Positions 33,480 through 47,600 of a stretch of DNA of 64,000 nt are shown here, piece by piece. The notes below the pieces were generated by a model. That model saw only the letters and a list, made by a program, of their open reading frames with translations, searched no databases and was not told the origin of the DNA. A program made the position numbers and the translations under genes. How positions within the stretch are numbered: position 1 is the stretch's first letter; every line of letters starts with the position of its first letter. This stretch comes from Acholoe squamosa (lineage: Eukaryota > Annelida > Polychaeta > Phyllodocida > Polynoidae). Where the stretch lies: NCBI GenBank assembly GCA_949317995.1, contig OX439039.1:16421282-16485281 (forward strand), in the 5' to 3' direction.

Positions 33480-36400
33480 AACATTAAATTGAAATTTGCG
33501 AAGGAGGGGATTAACTAGAGCTGCCCTTTTCAGCAACAAGGTTACAGAAGAGTGATGATTAAATTTTAGTTCTCCAAATGAAATCATCTTGAATGTCTCA
33601 ATGTATAATCATACAAGTCATAAAATAAATGTGAAATGAGTATCGACTCCTATGGTCTCATTAGCATTACAATTTAGCATTCATGAATATAATGTTTTTT
33701 GGTGAAAGTTTTTAACTCACCGGCTCCATTGCACTTACCCTTCATTCATCTTTTCGGGATGAGTGTTGTGGAAATGCAGTCTTTTTTTAAGGAATATAAA
33801 TTGACAGCCTGAATGGGTATGTCAAACAGCTTTGGCCCCCAACCATAGATCCAGTTTTATCGTACTATGGCCACAGTTGTCCCAATGAAAGATGTTCTGT
33901 AATGGTGATCAGAATTAATATTACCGCTTTTTAATTTCCTTGTTTGCAGATTTGGTGGCCACATTATCCGGAGAGGTTAAGATAAATCAAATTGTATATG
34001 GTAGACTTTAATTGACATGAACATGTATCTAAATGAGATCGGAGTCAATTTGTTGTTGATTTTCAGTGCTTGTCTGGCTTAGTTGCGCTACTTTGTAGAT
34101 AACAAGCAGATCTAAATATGGTCATTTGCCATAAAAGTAGGTTGTAGTGAAATTATGTGTACATTGAGGCAACTGCCTGTATACTGGGGACATGATACAT
34201 GCAGGCAATCATACCAGTCAATCATACCTTCAAAAGGGCACTCTATCACTCCAATGGCTTACAGGTCTGGCGCTACCATACCGATGTTTGGAATATAAAC
34301 TGTTATTGAATATTTCAAACGCCCATCTAGTGAAAAGGGCAATCAAACATGGTCAGTGGGTATATATGCCCTCAGGGGATGGCAAAAACTGTCACTCAGA
34401 GTTTAATCTGAGACACTGATGCCTTGTTTTAGTTGTGGTCTACTCAACTTCACAAATATCTGCACTAATACCTTTAGTTATACATGGACAATCTCCCATC
34501 AATCTCTAACCCTCTGACAAAAAAGGGAATTGAGCTAACGCCTTCAGCATATTGTCGACATTGGAAGTGTAGCACATGTTATCATTCACTTCAGATGCAT
34601 TCGTAAATTGCAATGGTGAGATGCCTTGAATGGAAGAGTGCATTTAGCTCAATTGGGAGCAGGATGGGGAAAGTGGGGGCTTTGTTAGTGTTAAAAGAAT
34701 GCTGAGGATTGGAAAGTATGATATGTTCTAAACTCTTAGTGCCCTATTAGAGAAGATAGTTATAACACTGAAAACCCTGCAGATCTTAAAACTCGTCAGA
34801 TTGAGGACCTAGAGTCGTTGGAAGAGGTATAGACAGGTGGCAGCACCTTACAGGTAGTGAATTTCCTCAGTATACCTCTCTCCAGTATGAGTCTATGGCA
34901 TTCTGTTGACAATATGTAACATACTCTCAAGGTGGCAGGTATGTGCCACTCATGTTTGATGATCAGGCCTTCAGTCTTCAACTGAAGGTCTTCACCGCTG
35001 AGGACTTTAGGTGCTCAAGTTGAAGATACCCAAATCTACAGCTTTAGGTACTCAGATTGACGACCTAAGATAGTCAGCTCCAAGGTTGTCACTCTAACAA
35101 CCTTATGTAATCAGTTTGACTACCTTGGGTGAGTGTCTTGACCTAAACCCATTAGGGTGACTACCCTGGGTGCTCAATCTGAGTACCTAAGGTTGTAGTT
35201 TTGGGTATCGTCAGTCTGACGACTTTGGTGCTTTCAGTGAACTATCTGTTAATTAACAGATGTAAACCATCCCTGTTTGACCATCTTAGCAACATTTAAC
35301 ACATTGAGATTGATTGGGGCTGCTAACTGGGAGGCAAGGCTTGAGAGGACAGGATATTGTGAGATGCCAGAGATGAAATGTGCACAATTATTCATGCACC
35401 TTATAGTGGTGTGGCATAGGTCCCACAGCATCTTGTCAGCTCCTGTAACACCAGTGTGCAGTACAACAGATTATGATACCCATTAACATGGCAATTGATG
35501 ATTAAAATTACCTGTTTATTCATCTCAATGCATCTTTCATTCAAGACACACACAGCCACTCATATATCATAATCATGAACCATTACCAGCATGAAAATTT
35601 TCAGATAACACCATCAAGCGAGGAGAAAGCCATGCCCCAAGGCCTAATCTCCGTGGAAACGAACCAGATAGCTGTGTGGATATGGGCATAAATAAAGGTT
35701 AGTTCTTGGTGCAGAAGTTGATGTTAACCAGACACACAGCTAGACCTTCATGTGGAGAACAGCCACATGTTCTATCAAAAGGCTACTTAATGACAACCAC
35801 CTACTCCCTTGTGTGCATGCCAATAAGGGTAGATGGTATTCAATGATGTTGAGCACTCAATAGTAATATCACAACCCATATCAGAATGTGTATATCTAGT
35901 CCAGTGCCAGAGGTCAATCTAGATGACATTGTGTTATGGTACATAGTCTTTGTATTGGGAAAGCAGTAGATCATGTTTTGCAATCAGAATATCAAACCTA
36001 AACATTTGCCACACTTTAATCAGCATAATTCAATTCTTGAAAAGAGCTTTTAATTCAATCACAAATTGTTCTTCCCTATGGTCAGGCATTATTGATAAAG
36101 ATATTGAGAACTCAATTTTGTTTATACTCGTAGCCCCACCATATCAACTGTCACACTTATTCTGTGTGAATAGTGTGCAGTAGACAAATAAATCATAAAA
36201 TAAAACAATGACAGATGAATAGTTAAAAGGAATATTGCACTGATAAAACATGTATTCTCAACCTACTGTTGACCTTTACTGAATGAACCTTTCATAGCAC
36301 CAAGGCATAGGGCTCCCCGTTAAGAAAATCTAGTTACAAGGTAATGCTTACCTTATCCTTCTGTTCTCTTACCGTGGGCATTAAAATATGTTGGCCAACA

Positions 36401-38650
36401 GGCCTACATGGGCTTTTCATGGATCTGTATGAATTACTTTCAATGGAAAGAAGACAGAGGAGTAATTCATTTCTCTTAGTTTGTTACAAGGCAGCACTAT
36501 TCTATTTCTGGTATTGGTTAGCTGAATGTCAATTCACCACCACTGTTAGGAGGTTAATTCAAAACATCATGGGATCTCAACCTCAGCGATCTTAGGAATT
36601 ATTCTACCTTATTCTATTAAGTGATCTTAAGATTAGACTGTGTTCACATTTCCTGAAGATTGCATCGATCTTAGCCTCAGCCCTCCTACACTATTCCAAG
36701 AAGTACTGACTGGGCACAGGGGTAAGAGTCCCAAAATAAGGGAATAGCTGTAGAACCACTCTTCTTCAGAACAGTGTTTATACCATCGTTCCCCGTCCCC
36801 ATATGGGCTAACAAAAGAGCACAGGGTGCAGTTGACCCCCGTACAGTATTCAAGAGTTGTTCCCATGAATGTATGATTTATGCTTGCGTATTAGAAGCAT
36901 TGTGCCCTCCCCCCATGACAAAGAGAGAGAAGGGAAGAATTACCTTACAGTGCACTTAACGCATAAGTAGCCCTACACTGCAAACAAGGTGTGTGTTTAT
37001 ACATACCACACTATCTACATGGTGTGTGATTTCAACACATCTATAATATTCAAACACTTACAGCTAAACACCATCAGATTCTAAACACTTATCCTGAAAG
37101 CTACACACCTACTTCTCACACACAATCATGAAATATCTCAGGCAGATCTAATGGTACAGGAAAGGCTACAATTTTTTTTTTAAACTTCCATTTCCACACT
37201 TAACATCCTTGATTTGATATGGTAGGGGTGACAGTTCCCTAACAGCATACAGTAAGGCCTTCCACTAAGTCATGCTATGAACTGTCACTCACACATTTCA
37301 TAGTCACCTCAATGCTGCCAGATACTAATTCATAAGATGGCTGATATGATCATGTTTCATTAAGCAGAAGGAATTAGTAAATTGACAGCATACTCTTAAA
37401 GCTAAATTATATTAGGCACACTTGCAGGGAAAGCACAATTTGTTTGGGGGTTGGTCTTGCTGATGGGAATGCGTTTTCCTTAGACAGGTCCCATCAACAC
37501 CGGCCTCATAGGACATGGCTTGTGTCTGTGGCTACCTCAGGGCTGGGGATGCCCTAGGTACTGGTCTTTGGCAGTAACCCCTATATTTCACTGCCACTTC
37601 GTCCTCATATTTCACTGCCACCAAACACTGTAAAACTAAAACTGAAATTAGATTCTTATGTTAAGATTTAAAGTATGTTATCTATTTCCTTTATTTCATC
37701 TGTAATTGAATTCATTATTAGCATCTCATACACAATACCCTCAGAGACGATGCGATTGGCTAACTGTTATTCACTACCAAGTAACATATGCTAATAGTGC
37801 AATACTAATGACATCCCCTTTAATGTTTGTTATTAGGAATCTCCAAGAGTCATGTTGTAAACTGCCACTCATGAATTTAATTGGCTTCTCTCAAAGTTTT
37901 ATTTTTATTTTGAATTATGAGGGAAGGACATTAAGTGAGAGGCTTTGCAAATTGGCTATGAATGTGTAACTATGTTGTGCTTCTCAAATTGTAATATGTA
38001 GACTTCAAGCTATGACCATGTTAACAGAAAGATGTCAGGTTCTTTGACAAGTGTTTTCAATTATCTATCTTTGCATTGTCATTATTCATATTATTTTCTA
38101 TTCAATTATCTAATCAGTATTGGTACCCAGTTTTGGGGAATACAGAATATAAAAATCAGGGTCACAGAGGATGTTGGGTCATGGTTGTGTTTATCATTAA
38201 ACTAGCTGTATGTTCATGTATGACTAGATCATATCTATTTCCTTACTTGGTAAGGCATATGACATTGTTCAATAATGCGATAATTGAGCATAACTCATCT
38301 CTCAGGTTGTATAAAGCAAATGTTCTCCAATCATTAAATTATAATTTTCTGATTGAGGATGTTAATTGAAGCCATTTTTGCCCAGAAGGGCCACAGTAAA
38401 CAAAGATTAATGTTTTAATGCATATAACCCAAGAGTGACTGTTTTCAATGATATATCCTTTTTGATAGCCTTTCTGATAATTATGTACAACTAATTGAAC
38501 TATATTATATCATGCATGCAGTATATTTGAGTTAGGTATCAACTCCCCTTGCCTCTTTAAAACGTTAATGTAATGTATTCATAGGCATAATGAGACACTA
38601 CATGGTTATGGTTATTGGCTTTACATTGCACATCCAAAGAAGAATCAGTT
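33480..38650 (+). repeat. Beta block, copy 1
   Basis: Matches 44,660-50,440 (copy 2) over much of its length, and parts match 53,320-55,760 (copy 3). Pairs with copy 2: 33,850-34,120 with 44,670-44,920; 35,330-35,400 with 45,700-45,780; 35,690-35,890 with 47,575-47,770; 36,410-36,570 with 47,930-48,060; 37,200-37,380 with 48,110-48,290; 37,720-38,560 with 49,790-50,420. Landmarks are TATTTCCTTGTT, GGCCACATTATC, GCACAATTATTCATGC and GGTTAGCTGAATGTCAATT. No conserved coding frame was recognised. Confidence 0.75.
34960..35240. repeat. Degenerate minisatellite of GACTACCTTAGGTGCTCA-like units
   Basis: About ten imperfect, partly inverted variants of GACNACCTNNGGTGCTCA/GTACTCAGATTGA in 280 bp, with spacing near 25-30 bp. 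Beta copies 2 and 3 lack a comparable expansion at the matching place, so it appears to be a local amplification. Confidence 0.55.
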
Positions 38651-39880
38651 TTTTTTTGTGTGGCCATCCTAATGGAGGGCTTTCATTAATGTTGATAAAA
38701 ACATACATTACTACTTTCAGGAAAGATATGATGTACGAATAGGATAGCATGGAGCTGGAATCATGAAACTAGACGGACACTTTTCTTTTATTGATTGAAC
38801 TCCATAGAGTAGGGTAACAAATGAGTTGTTCATGCATTACAAATAATCATAGGGAAGTAGGACAAAAAGAGCTCCCATTATCTCTGATTCCAATTGTGCT
38901 CGATTTTCTTTTTTTCAACATCCAGCAAAATACACCAGCTACACACCTGCAGCCAAGTAACACCTATTATGAAAGTGACTTTTTCCACAAACTGGTGATA
39001 ATGGTTCAACTATACGGATTATAAAAGATGCAGATCTGGCAACCCTCAGCCTCTTTACACCTATGGTTAAATAAGGACGGATTTTCTAGGGACTTGACAT
39101 GAAATGCCACTGGTTAGGATGCCGCTCTTGCTGCTGATTCTAAAGAAATGATTCAGATCCATATCCTAAGAACGAAGCCCTGGCATAGACAGTAAACAAT
39201 GAAGCGAGATAAGGGGATTGACCAAGGGCTTACCAATACTGTGTGAGAACAAAGCTTACTCCAGCAATCAGTTAAGCATTGGAGATGCAATGGTTCATTA
39301 GATGGAAGCATGAGAGGTGAAACACTAGAAGTGTCTACCCCAAATCCTTCAACCATTAATTGCTTTAAACTCTTTTTATTAAGTTGGCTGGCATTTGAGT
39401 GACAAAGCCTGGCTGGAAAGTAGTTTATTCCATTTTGACTGCTGTGTCGAATTGGGAGAGATGCATAATTATTCATGAAATGATATCCCATGGGTGCCAG
39501 ACAGCTCATTAAACATACAGCTCTGCCACAGTAGTTAAAATGGAATTACATCCCCCAACATTCCCATTGTAGACTTCAATGTTGTGACTGTAATTTTCTT
39601 ATGTTATTATTTGCATCAGGTTTTTCATTTTACAGATCCTCTTTGTAAGACATGATCCCTTGATGAAAACATAATGCTTGGGGAATTAAATGATAAGAAA
39701 AGATGAAATAAAGAATCACCTTTTATAAGGAAGTAATTATATTTGGCAGAATACAAATGTATATGCAGATCTCCTATTCTGCATTTTCTGTCTTATGTTT
39801 CACAGATGACGTCATCTCCTGCAAATGCCATAACTGTGATATACTCTTAGAATTGAAGATAGAAATTAAGATATGTGTTA
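38651..39880. other. No gene recognised
   Basis: No repeat partner was identified by eye. The minus-strand open frame at 39,153-39,509 (118 codons) has no recognised motif. Confidence 0.4.
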
Positions 39881-40200
39881 GAAGCCATTAGACCTGGACA
39901 TCTCTAGAGACCCAGGTGGGGCTGTGAGTAGGCAACAGGTTCTGCTGACACTTCAAGTCAGCTTGGCAGGGCCCTATGATCTCAAATTAAGATAGCGCAG
40001 GGCCTGTCCATAGGGGATGAACCAGATGATGGCAGCCTGGTAGGCATTACTAGAGGGCATCTATGGACACAGGGGGTTGATGTTAGCCAGGCATATAGAG
40101 CCACATGTGGAGCCCAGCTACAGCTCATTTATGCACTAATGCCAATTGGTGTCAACCACCCCTAACTGCAAACCCATTAACAAAGCTGTACTACTGGTGT
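39881..40200 (+). repeat. Epsilon block, partial relative of beta
   Basis: Phrases such as GTTGATGTTA-CCAG, CACATGTGGAG and AATGCCAATTGG also appear, diverged, at 35,640-35,830 and 47,540-47,710. This looks like a further, more decayed duplicate of a beta segment. Confidence 0.4.
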
Positions 40201-42029
40201 TTGGTAATCATTGTTTCTTTACTTCTATCAGCAATGCATTCCTGCTAAGTTGATACTTGATCCTATACTGAGGCTTTATGTGCCACTCATCACCAACCTC
40301 TTATTAGTGCAACTTTCTACATCTGCTCATGACTGTTGCTTATCGCATTTAAGATATTGTACTGTCTGCTTCCTAGCCTGTCATTCACTTCTAACTTTCC
40401 TGCATGCCTTCAAGGTTCCACATCTTTGTGTGATCGGAATAAAGCTTTAGATCCCATATCCAGAATCCCATTACTTTTAAATATAGAATTGTGTATATGT
40501 ATGCATTTCAAAAGTGAACTCTGATCATGGGAGCAGTTGGAAAAAATCATTGAATCTACTCCATATTAACCACAAACCTCTTCCCATGATTTCAAAAGCT
40601 GCTTAGTAATTATTGTTATACTGGTTTGATTATAAAAGGAGATGTGTGCACTTGGAGAGAAAGTGTAATTTGAATCAATTCATAGCATAACAATTTTAAT
40701 GATACTTTGAAGTTACTGAAACTACCTGAAAAAGTTACATTACATCTTATCAGACAATATAAGCTAAGATCCCACATCCAGATCATCATTATCATGAAGC
40801 CTGTATACTTCCTTATAGTGTAAAAGAAGAACATATGTCAATTGCCATGCCAGATTAACACAATGATCAATAGTCTCAAGCGTGTAATTTGTGCTATATT
40901 ACGGTGTTCTAATCCAATTTACCCTCCTCCTGTCCTTCCCCCCTATATCCCGCTGACCTCCGTACTGTGGTCTGCCTTTATGACATGTAGGATTTGAAGC
41001 TGCTTCCAAGGTGGGCACCCAGGTCTTCACGGACAATGGCAGTGGATCTGTTTCTTTCACCATGATGATGAAGTCAATTTCCATGTGGCTGTTCTCTATA
41101 TCTCTATAGGGAGATGACATCTATAGGTAACACAAAAGGGGGATAGGGCATCACAGGAAGATAGGCTTTTGGCAAAAGAAAATAATAATAGGAAACAAAG
41201 ACCTATGTTAGTAGGAATCTAACATGGTGTGTGTGTGGAAGAAATAACATGTAAGGATGAAGAGGGTCTCATATCACAGTTTCAAAATGTACATAATGCT
41301 TGAAAAGAATTATCTTCTAGCATCTATTAATGTGAGGTCTTTGCATCATACATGGTAGACCCTTACAGAATTGAGGCAGTGAAATTCTAAACTCATTGAC
41401 TATGTTGAAATTTATGACTTAGCTTTGTGATAGATTTTTTACTGAACTGATTGGGAATCAAAGTTAGCATTATCAGTCTTTTGCTACTTTTATAGCTTTT
41501 AACTAATACGACATGAAAAAATCCCTAAAGTCTCCCTCTGTCCCCGTTAAATCTGTTCCCAGAGGAAGACTTGGCATAGGGTGTAAATGATGGAAATAAT
41601 GATATCTAACAGAAAGATAAAGAAAAAGGGGATCCACTTAAGCTTTGATTATTTTTTGGACATTTCATGAAACGTTATTTCATGAAACAGACCAATAAGC
41701 CATGAAAATCATCGTTATGGCAAGCAAGGTATAACATTTTATAAAAGATTAAGGCAGCATTTCAGGTTTGAAATGGATACACTATGACCGCAAATGATGG
41801 CACCTTCAAATAAAGTCCATTTTATAAGGTATGGCTAGGCATGGAATGGAAATAGAAAAGAAAAAAAAAGAAGTATGGTATAAAAAGGCAGTATGATGAC
41901 CAGTTCTGATGATTGGAAAATTATTTTGGAGTCATTTTCTGAGGAGGCTTTGTGAATCGTGTCAATATTCCAATTATCAAGGGTAGGAGAGTCTTAGCCA
42001 TCTTGTCGTTGACATACTTCAATTTACCT
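40201..42029. other. No gene recognised
   Basis: AT-rich sequence with short open frames only (for example 40,211-40,450 and 40,899-41,120), none with a recognised domain. Confidence 0.4.
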
Positions 42030-43080
42030 ATTTAGATGTCAACCAATACAAGTCATTGGCATCCCTAAGTGCCACTCTGGCAGTATATATTGGGCACGTC
42101 CCACCTTCCGACCACCACCTTAGTGACCATTTATGGATGTGGAGGGACTAAATTAGAGTGGAACATGCCTAATTCATACCACTTTCAACCTTGGTTCTGT
42201 TGCATGCCTCACCAAAACGAGTGACTATCCTTTCAGCAGACACGCTTCCAGCAGAACATTACAAAGTATCTACTGGATATTGTAAAATGTTGTCATAACA
42301 TTATGTATTTCATGGTATGGCACAGAGGGAAGCTTCATGAATATGCCTCAGTAAACCGACATGTTTACAAAGCAGACATTTTGTTCATCATTAATCAATC
42401 AAGTGCCTGCATCAGCAAAAGAAAAAAAACACTACTTCTTTTAAAAGGCATCAGGGAAAAAAAAAACAACTTTAAAGACGCTGCATTCATATTTGCCTAT
42501 GTACAGAGCCCTATGGACAGCAGCAAAACATAACATAAACATTATGCATAGAGCATTAGGTCTCAGAGACTCCTTGGTGTTGAAAAGGGGGACCATACCC
42601 CAGACTCCTGTAGAACTAAATGATTAGATACAGCAACATCTTCTAAGCTTGATATTGCCATTTCACACAGATCACATTGTATTATAATTTCGGATTATTT
42701 TGATTGCATCTGGTAGTAAATATGTGTGGAAGCAAATTAATGAACTTCCCTGCTAATCAGCAGCAATCTGAGCCAAAATCAATCATTTGTTAATTGGAGG
42801 AGATGACGAAAAACTGGACTTTCAAATTCTAACTTGCGGCTGCCATCAGGAGCTCGTAATTATACTTAGTAACAACTGCATTTATTTTTTTTCTGAAACA
42901 ACTGTATAACTATGGATAGTTCAGGGATCTATTGAAAACATTACTTTCAATGATATAATTTGTTAGCTGGGTCAGTTAATTTTCATGCAATATACAGTGG
43001 AAATGATGATATAACTAAAGGTTGTACTCAAGATGTCCTGTTGATGCCAATTTGTCAAGATGGATTATGCCTACTACTGT
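42030..43080 (+). repeat. Alpha block, copy 4
   Basis: 42,030-42,260 matches 1,180-1,320 and 16,130-16,345 (GTGCCACTCT, GGCACGTCC, CCAAAACGAGTGACTATC). 42,615-43,080 matches 30,340-30,830 most closely (AATCAGCAGCAATCTGAGCC, TTTGTCAAGATGGATTA). The intervening 355 bp has no clear match. Confidence 0.7.
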
Positions 43081-43175
43081 AAACGTAGAAATTTTCACTC
43101 AGTATAAATTTTCGCGTATTTCGCGCACATGCCGACCTGCGCGGAATTATAATGTGCGTGGAATTTTTACCCAAA
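43081..43175. repeat. CpG-rich TACTGTAAACG repeat fragment
   Basis: TACTGTAAACGTAGAAATTTTCA, then TTTTCGCGTATTTCGCGCACATG, stands out from its AT-rich surroundings. It resembles the end of a common invertebrate DNA-transposon fragment. No second terminus was found and no family was assigned. Confidence 0.35.
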
Positions 43176-43791
43176 AGATTACCTTTCTAATGATGTAAGA
43201 CACTCTATATATCACCCTTCCTTTTGGATATGAGAGATAATTTAGTCGGCATGCATATTTGATCTTTAGTTAAAACTTCCATGGAATAGTTATCAGGTAG
43301 ACTTAAGCATGATGTTTTTGTATGTAATAAACGATTAAATGAAAGGAAATTATATGAAAAATTATTGAGTACCTGGTATCAATGAAACAACTCAAGTTTT
43401 GATGAACTCTGACAACATTTTACTTACATAAAAGGAACCATTGCTACAGAGTGGAAGATAGCACTCTCTTTTTGAAATACTAACTCTACCAGCACAATCA
43501 ATAAAAATCAATCAAATCAAACATTGAATGATAGTCGTATACATATATATCTTCTGCACACATACTCAGATATCATCAAACATGCATCTTGCTTCAATGC
43601 AGTCGTTACCAGCTGGTTACCTTAAAGTCACTCTTTATTATACTAGCACCTGCAAAACCTCAAAGCCTAAACTTTTTCATGGAACATGGACTGTGATAAT
43701 AAGTCATTAACATGCACAATGTAATACAATTAATTACAACTAGTCTATCATTATCATTATCAACTCTCAGTGTCTTTCTCCGTGATTTATC

Positions 43792-44583
43792 TTACAGTCC
43801 TGCCTTCACAAAGCTCTCCCTTATAAGGTCAGTTTTCTCAGAGATCATATTGTGGGCCTCAATGATCCACTTGGCATGTTTTGGTTTGATCACAGACATA
43901 CGGAGATCAACCCTCAGAGTGGATACATCTGCCTCTCCTCGCTCATCCTCCATATCCTGCATGTGATGCATGACTTGGGCCGAATACCAGGAATGGAACT
44001 CCCCCTTCAAAGCATCCTTAAATGCTTTGTTCACCAGCAGGTCCAGAGGTTGCAGCTTGTCAGTACAGGCCGCAGATAGAAACATAAGTACAAAGCCAGC
44101 ATCCTGTAACTTCTGTTTGACAGCACGGTGAGCAGCAAACACATCAAGCAGAAGTAGTGCCTTCTGCTCTGGTTCCCCCAGCCTTGTCCTGACAGACTCT
44201 ATGTAGGGCTTAAGCACCTTGTCCACATATCTCAGCATTGTTTCCTCAGTTGACCAGTGTGATTCATTGAATGCTAGATCCCACCCTTCAGGGAACTCTA
44301 CATTCTTAGGAAGGCTGCGTTCTGTTTTTCCTCCATAGATCAGCTGAGGGGATAGAGTCTTGCCATCTTTGGTGATACCCAAAAGGGCAGTTATCTGTCT
44401 TTTATCCTCCATGCCTGTTATACTGACTTGTGAAGCACCAGCTTTCTCCAGTGTCCAGTCTCCCCCAGGGACCAGTGAACAACCTGTCTGGTCAATGTTA
44501 ATGATCAGCTCGTCTGGGATACTGTGCTCCAACACAGCATTGTTGTACCTTTCAAGGTGGGCATCTTTTATAGCTGGATAAAC
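43792..44583 (-). pseudogene. Truncated pogo/Tigger-like DDE transposase
   Basis: An open minus-strand frame from just after a TGA at 44,584-44,586 to the stop at 43,792, about 263 codons. Counting from the GTG at 44,535, catalytic-type acidic residues are D15 (NIDQTG), D131 (LLLDVFAAH) and D165 (KLQPLDLLVNK), with 33 residues between the last two. This fits the DDE_1 domain shared by pogo, Tigger and jerky-type proteins, which cut and join DNA during transposition. The N-terminal helix-turn-helix DNA-binding region is missing and no start codon fits, so this is the catalytic C-terminal part of a decayed element or a lone exon. The frame is otherwise free of stops. It lies between alpha copy 4 and beta copy 2. 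No terminal inverted repeats were located. Confidence 0.85.
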
Positions 44584-44659
44584 TCAGCTGGCCTCTGGCA
44601 AGTTACACACCATGAGAGAACATTGTAATATTCCTGAATGAATCAAAAGATATGATAAT

Positions 44660-47600
44660 GTTCAAGCCTTATCACACTGTGGCCACAGTTGTCCCAATAA
44701 AATATGTTCTGTAATGAGGGTGAGAACAGATATTACCACTTTTTTATTTCCTTGTTCACAGATTTGCTGGCCACATTATCTGGAGAGATCAAAATAAATC
44801 AGATTTTCATGTGGTAGAACTCAATTGACATGATCATGTATTTAAATGAGACCGGAGTCAATTTGTCCTAAATGCTCAGTGCTTCTCTGGCTTAGTTGAC
44901 CTGCTTTGTAGATAACAAATATGAAGTATATTATTATACCTCTCTAAATTAGGGCATTTGCGATAAAAAAATGTTGCAGTAAAATTATGTGTACCTTAAG
45001 GGGATTTAATATCGCCCATTAATGTCATCTAATTTTAACAATTAATACCAAATAAGTCAAGAATGCCAACAATGTGTGGCTACTATAAGCTGACCACCTG
45101 CCTGTATATTGTAGGGGATATGATACAGGGAGGCCATGCTTTAAATAAGAAGTCACCAGTCAATCATTCCCTGTTTCCACACTTGCTCCCAGGAGGGCAC
45201 CCTATAACCTCAATGGTTTACCTGTGTCTCCTATACAAGGATGTTTGAAATGTAAACCCAATTTGCATATCTCAAACTGAACTATTCCCAAGGAGCTGCA
45301 GGAAAAGGTCATAAGACACGGCGTGCATTATATGCCCTCAATACCTACAGGGTTGGCCACAAGTAAATTTTAGTCTGAAGCATTGATCGCTAGTTTTAGT
45401 TGTGGTCTACTTTTGATTGCAAGGACAAGCTGTCATCGATCTCTATTCCTCTACCTTAGTGTTCACAAAAATAGGAATCGGTATAAGGCCTTCACCATGT
45501 CGTGGTCACTTTGGACTTGCAGGTACATTGGTGAGATAATAGAAGGATGAGTTCTTCCAGAACAGTATGTGGAAAGTAGGGGCTTGGATAGTATGAAAGG
45601 TATGGGAAGCACTGATGATTGGCGGGGATTACATGCCTGTTTTGCAAAATATCCAACCAACATTTAAGACATTTAGTTTGATTGGAGTTGGTGACTTATA
45701 GGCAAGGGTTGAGAGGGCAGAACATTGTGAGATGCCAGTGATGAGATGCCAGAGTCAGACAGGTGCACAATTATTCATGCTGTGCTGTGGCACAGATCTC
45801 AGAAGCAGCTGATCAGTTCCTGTATCATCGTTGTGCATTAAAGCAGATGGTGATGGTAATTGACATGCAGATTGCTGATGAAATCTATACAATTCTCTAT
45901 CTCAGCGCATCATTCATTCAACACATGAAGACTGTTGCCTCATTATGGGCTGTTACCATGTCATGATAAATTTGAAGAAGGGCTCCAGGTATTAATAAGA
46001 GAGATGTTTAGATGTGGTTAAATGACCTTGCATCCCATCTGTTTCAGCTGTGCTTCAGGGTGGGAAGGAAAAAGGCACATATTGGAGAAATACCCCTTAA
46101 GCCTGGTCAGACATCTCAGGATAAAAAAAAATGCCAATGTGGGTAGGTAACTGTGATAAGACAGCATCCTATGGTCCCCACTCTTTAAGGCTGATTTACC
46201 ATTGAAAGGCATAGGCGGATGTTTGACTATAGCAGTCTGCACATCTGATGGATATTTGTGACCAGATGGGGGAAACCTGCATCCAGGGGGGAAATGGTTT
46301 TTTACAGTTGAAGTCATGTGCTTTAAAATGAGATATCTTGAGCTAAAATATTTCACGTAGTTCTTCTGTAATTGCTTGCCAAACCTAGGTCTGTGTGAGC
46401 AATTGAAAAATGCAAATAAGCTTTAAATACATTATGTCCTAGCTTAAATAGTAATAGTGCAAAAAGTACAGTTTTGTGTAGAAAAGAAAATCTGTTTTAG
46501 AGGGAATTTTCTGGGACTGTTTTCGGTTCTGAGTTCCTTATGTAAATATTCAACACATGTGTGGCAGAAATTGCCATTTAGAATAATGGAGTGGTTTCCA
46601 TGGCAACCAGAAGTTGCTATATATGCCAATTATCCTTGTTTCCATGGAATAATTCTGAGCATACCATTGAATTCCCCATCAAAAATTAATCCAAGCCAAT
46701 TATTGGTATATTTTTCAGTATCTACTCATACACTGGCCCGTGGTGGCCAAATGCAGAACTAAAAATACCCCCCGGATGCACATTTTCTCCAGATGGGTCA
46801 CATTTACTTAAAGGTTTTGTACAATTAATTATAAGTAGATTTATATAATATTTATGATTAGTGTCACTATGATAGTATAAGAGAGACAGGTGTTACTTGA
46901 TCTTTTTTTTTCAAATATCCTACATGGATATCACATTCAGATAAGAACTGTTCATCGTGTGTGATAGTTGCCAGTGTGTAATAGCTGAGGAGCCAGACAG
47001 CTCAAATAGTGATATTTACAAAAGTGCTGGTGTTGAGAGCAGCACAAGATATCAGGCCTGTATGTGGGTGTCTTGATAGTGCTGATTATGAATCTGAGGT
47101 GCATATCTTGATATCTAGGTCGAAACAATGTCAGATTTAAGGTCAAAGGTCATAATACAATTGCAATGGGTTCAAATCAACCTAGGCTACATAATGGGGA
47201 ATCCACCATACACTGAGAACCTCTAGTGTTAATCCATGCAACAAAGCTCTCTCTCTTTGTTCTATATTAAATTCCAGATCGTGGCCTTTGACCTTAAATC
47301 CAACCTAGATAGGAAGATACCCACCCCTGATTCGGAATCAGCACTATCAAATTACCTTAATCTCGGTCTTGTATCTCCTGCTGCTCTCAACACCAGCACT
47401 TGTCCCTATCTGGGAGCTGGCTCCCCAACTATAATGTTTACATGTGTTCCTACCACAAAGATGTATTTAACACAATCAATAGACAATACCTAAACATTTT
47501 GAAAATGCGAGGCATGCGGAGAGGTTTACTCTACATGCAAATGAGCCAGATGGCCACATGTAGCGGTATTATTAGAGGTTAGTTCTTTGTGCAGAACTTG

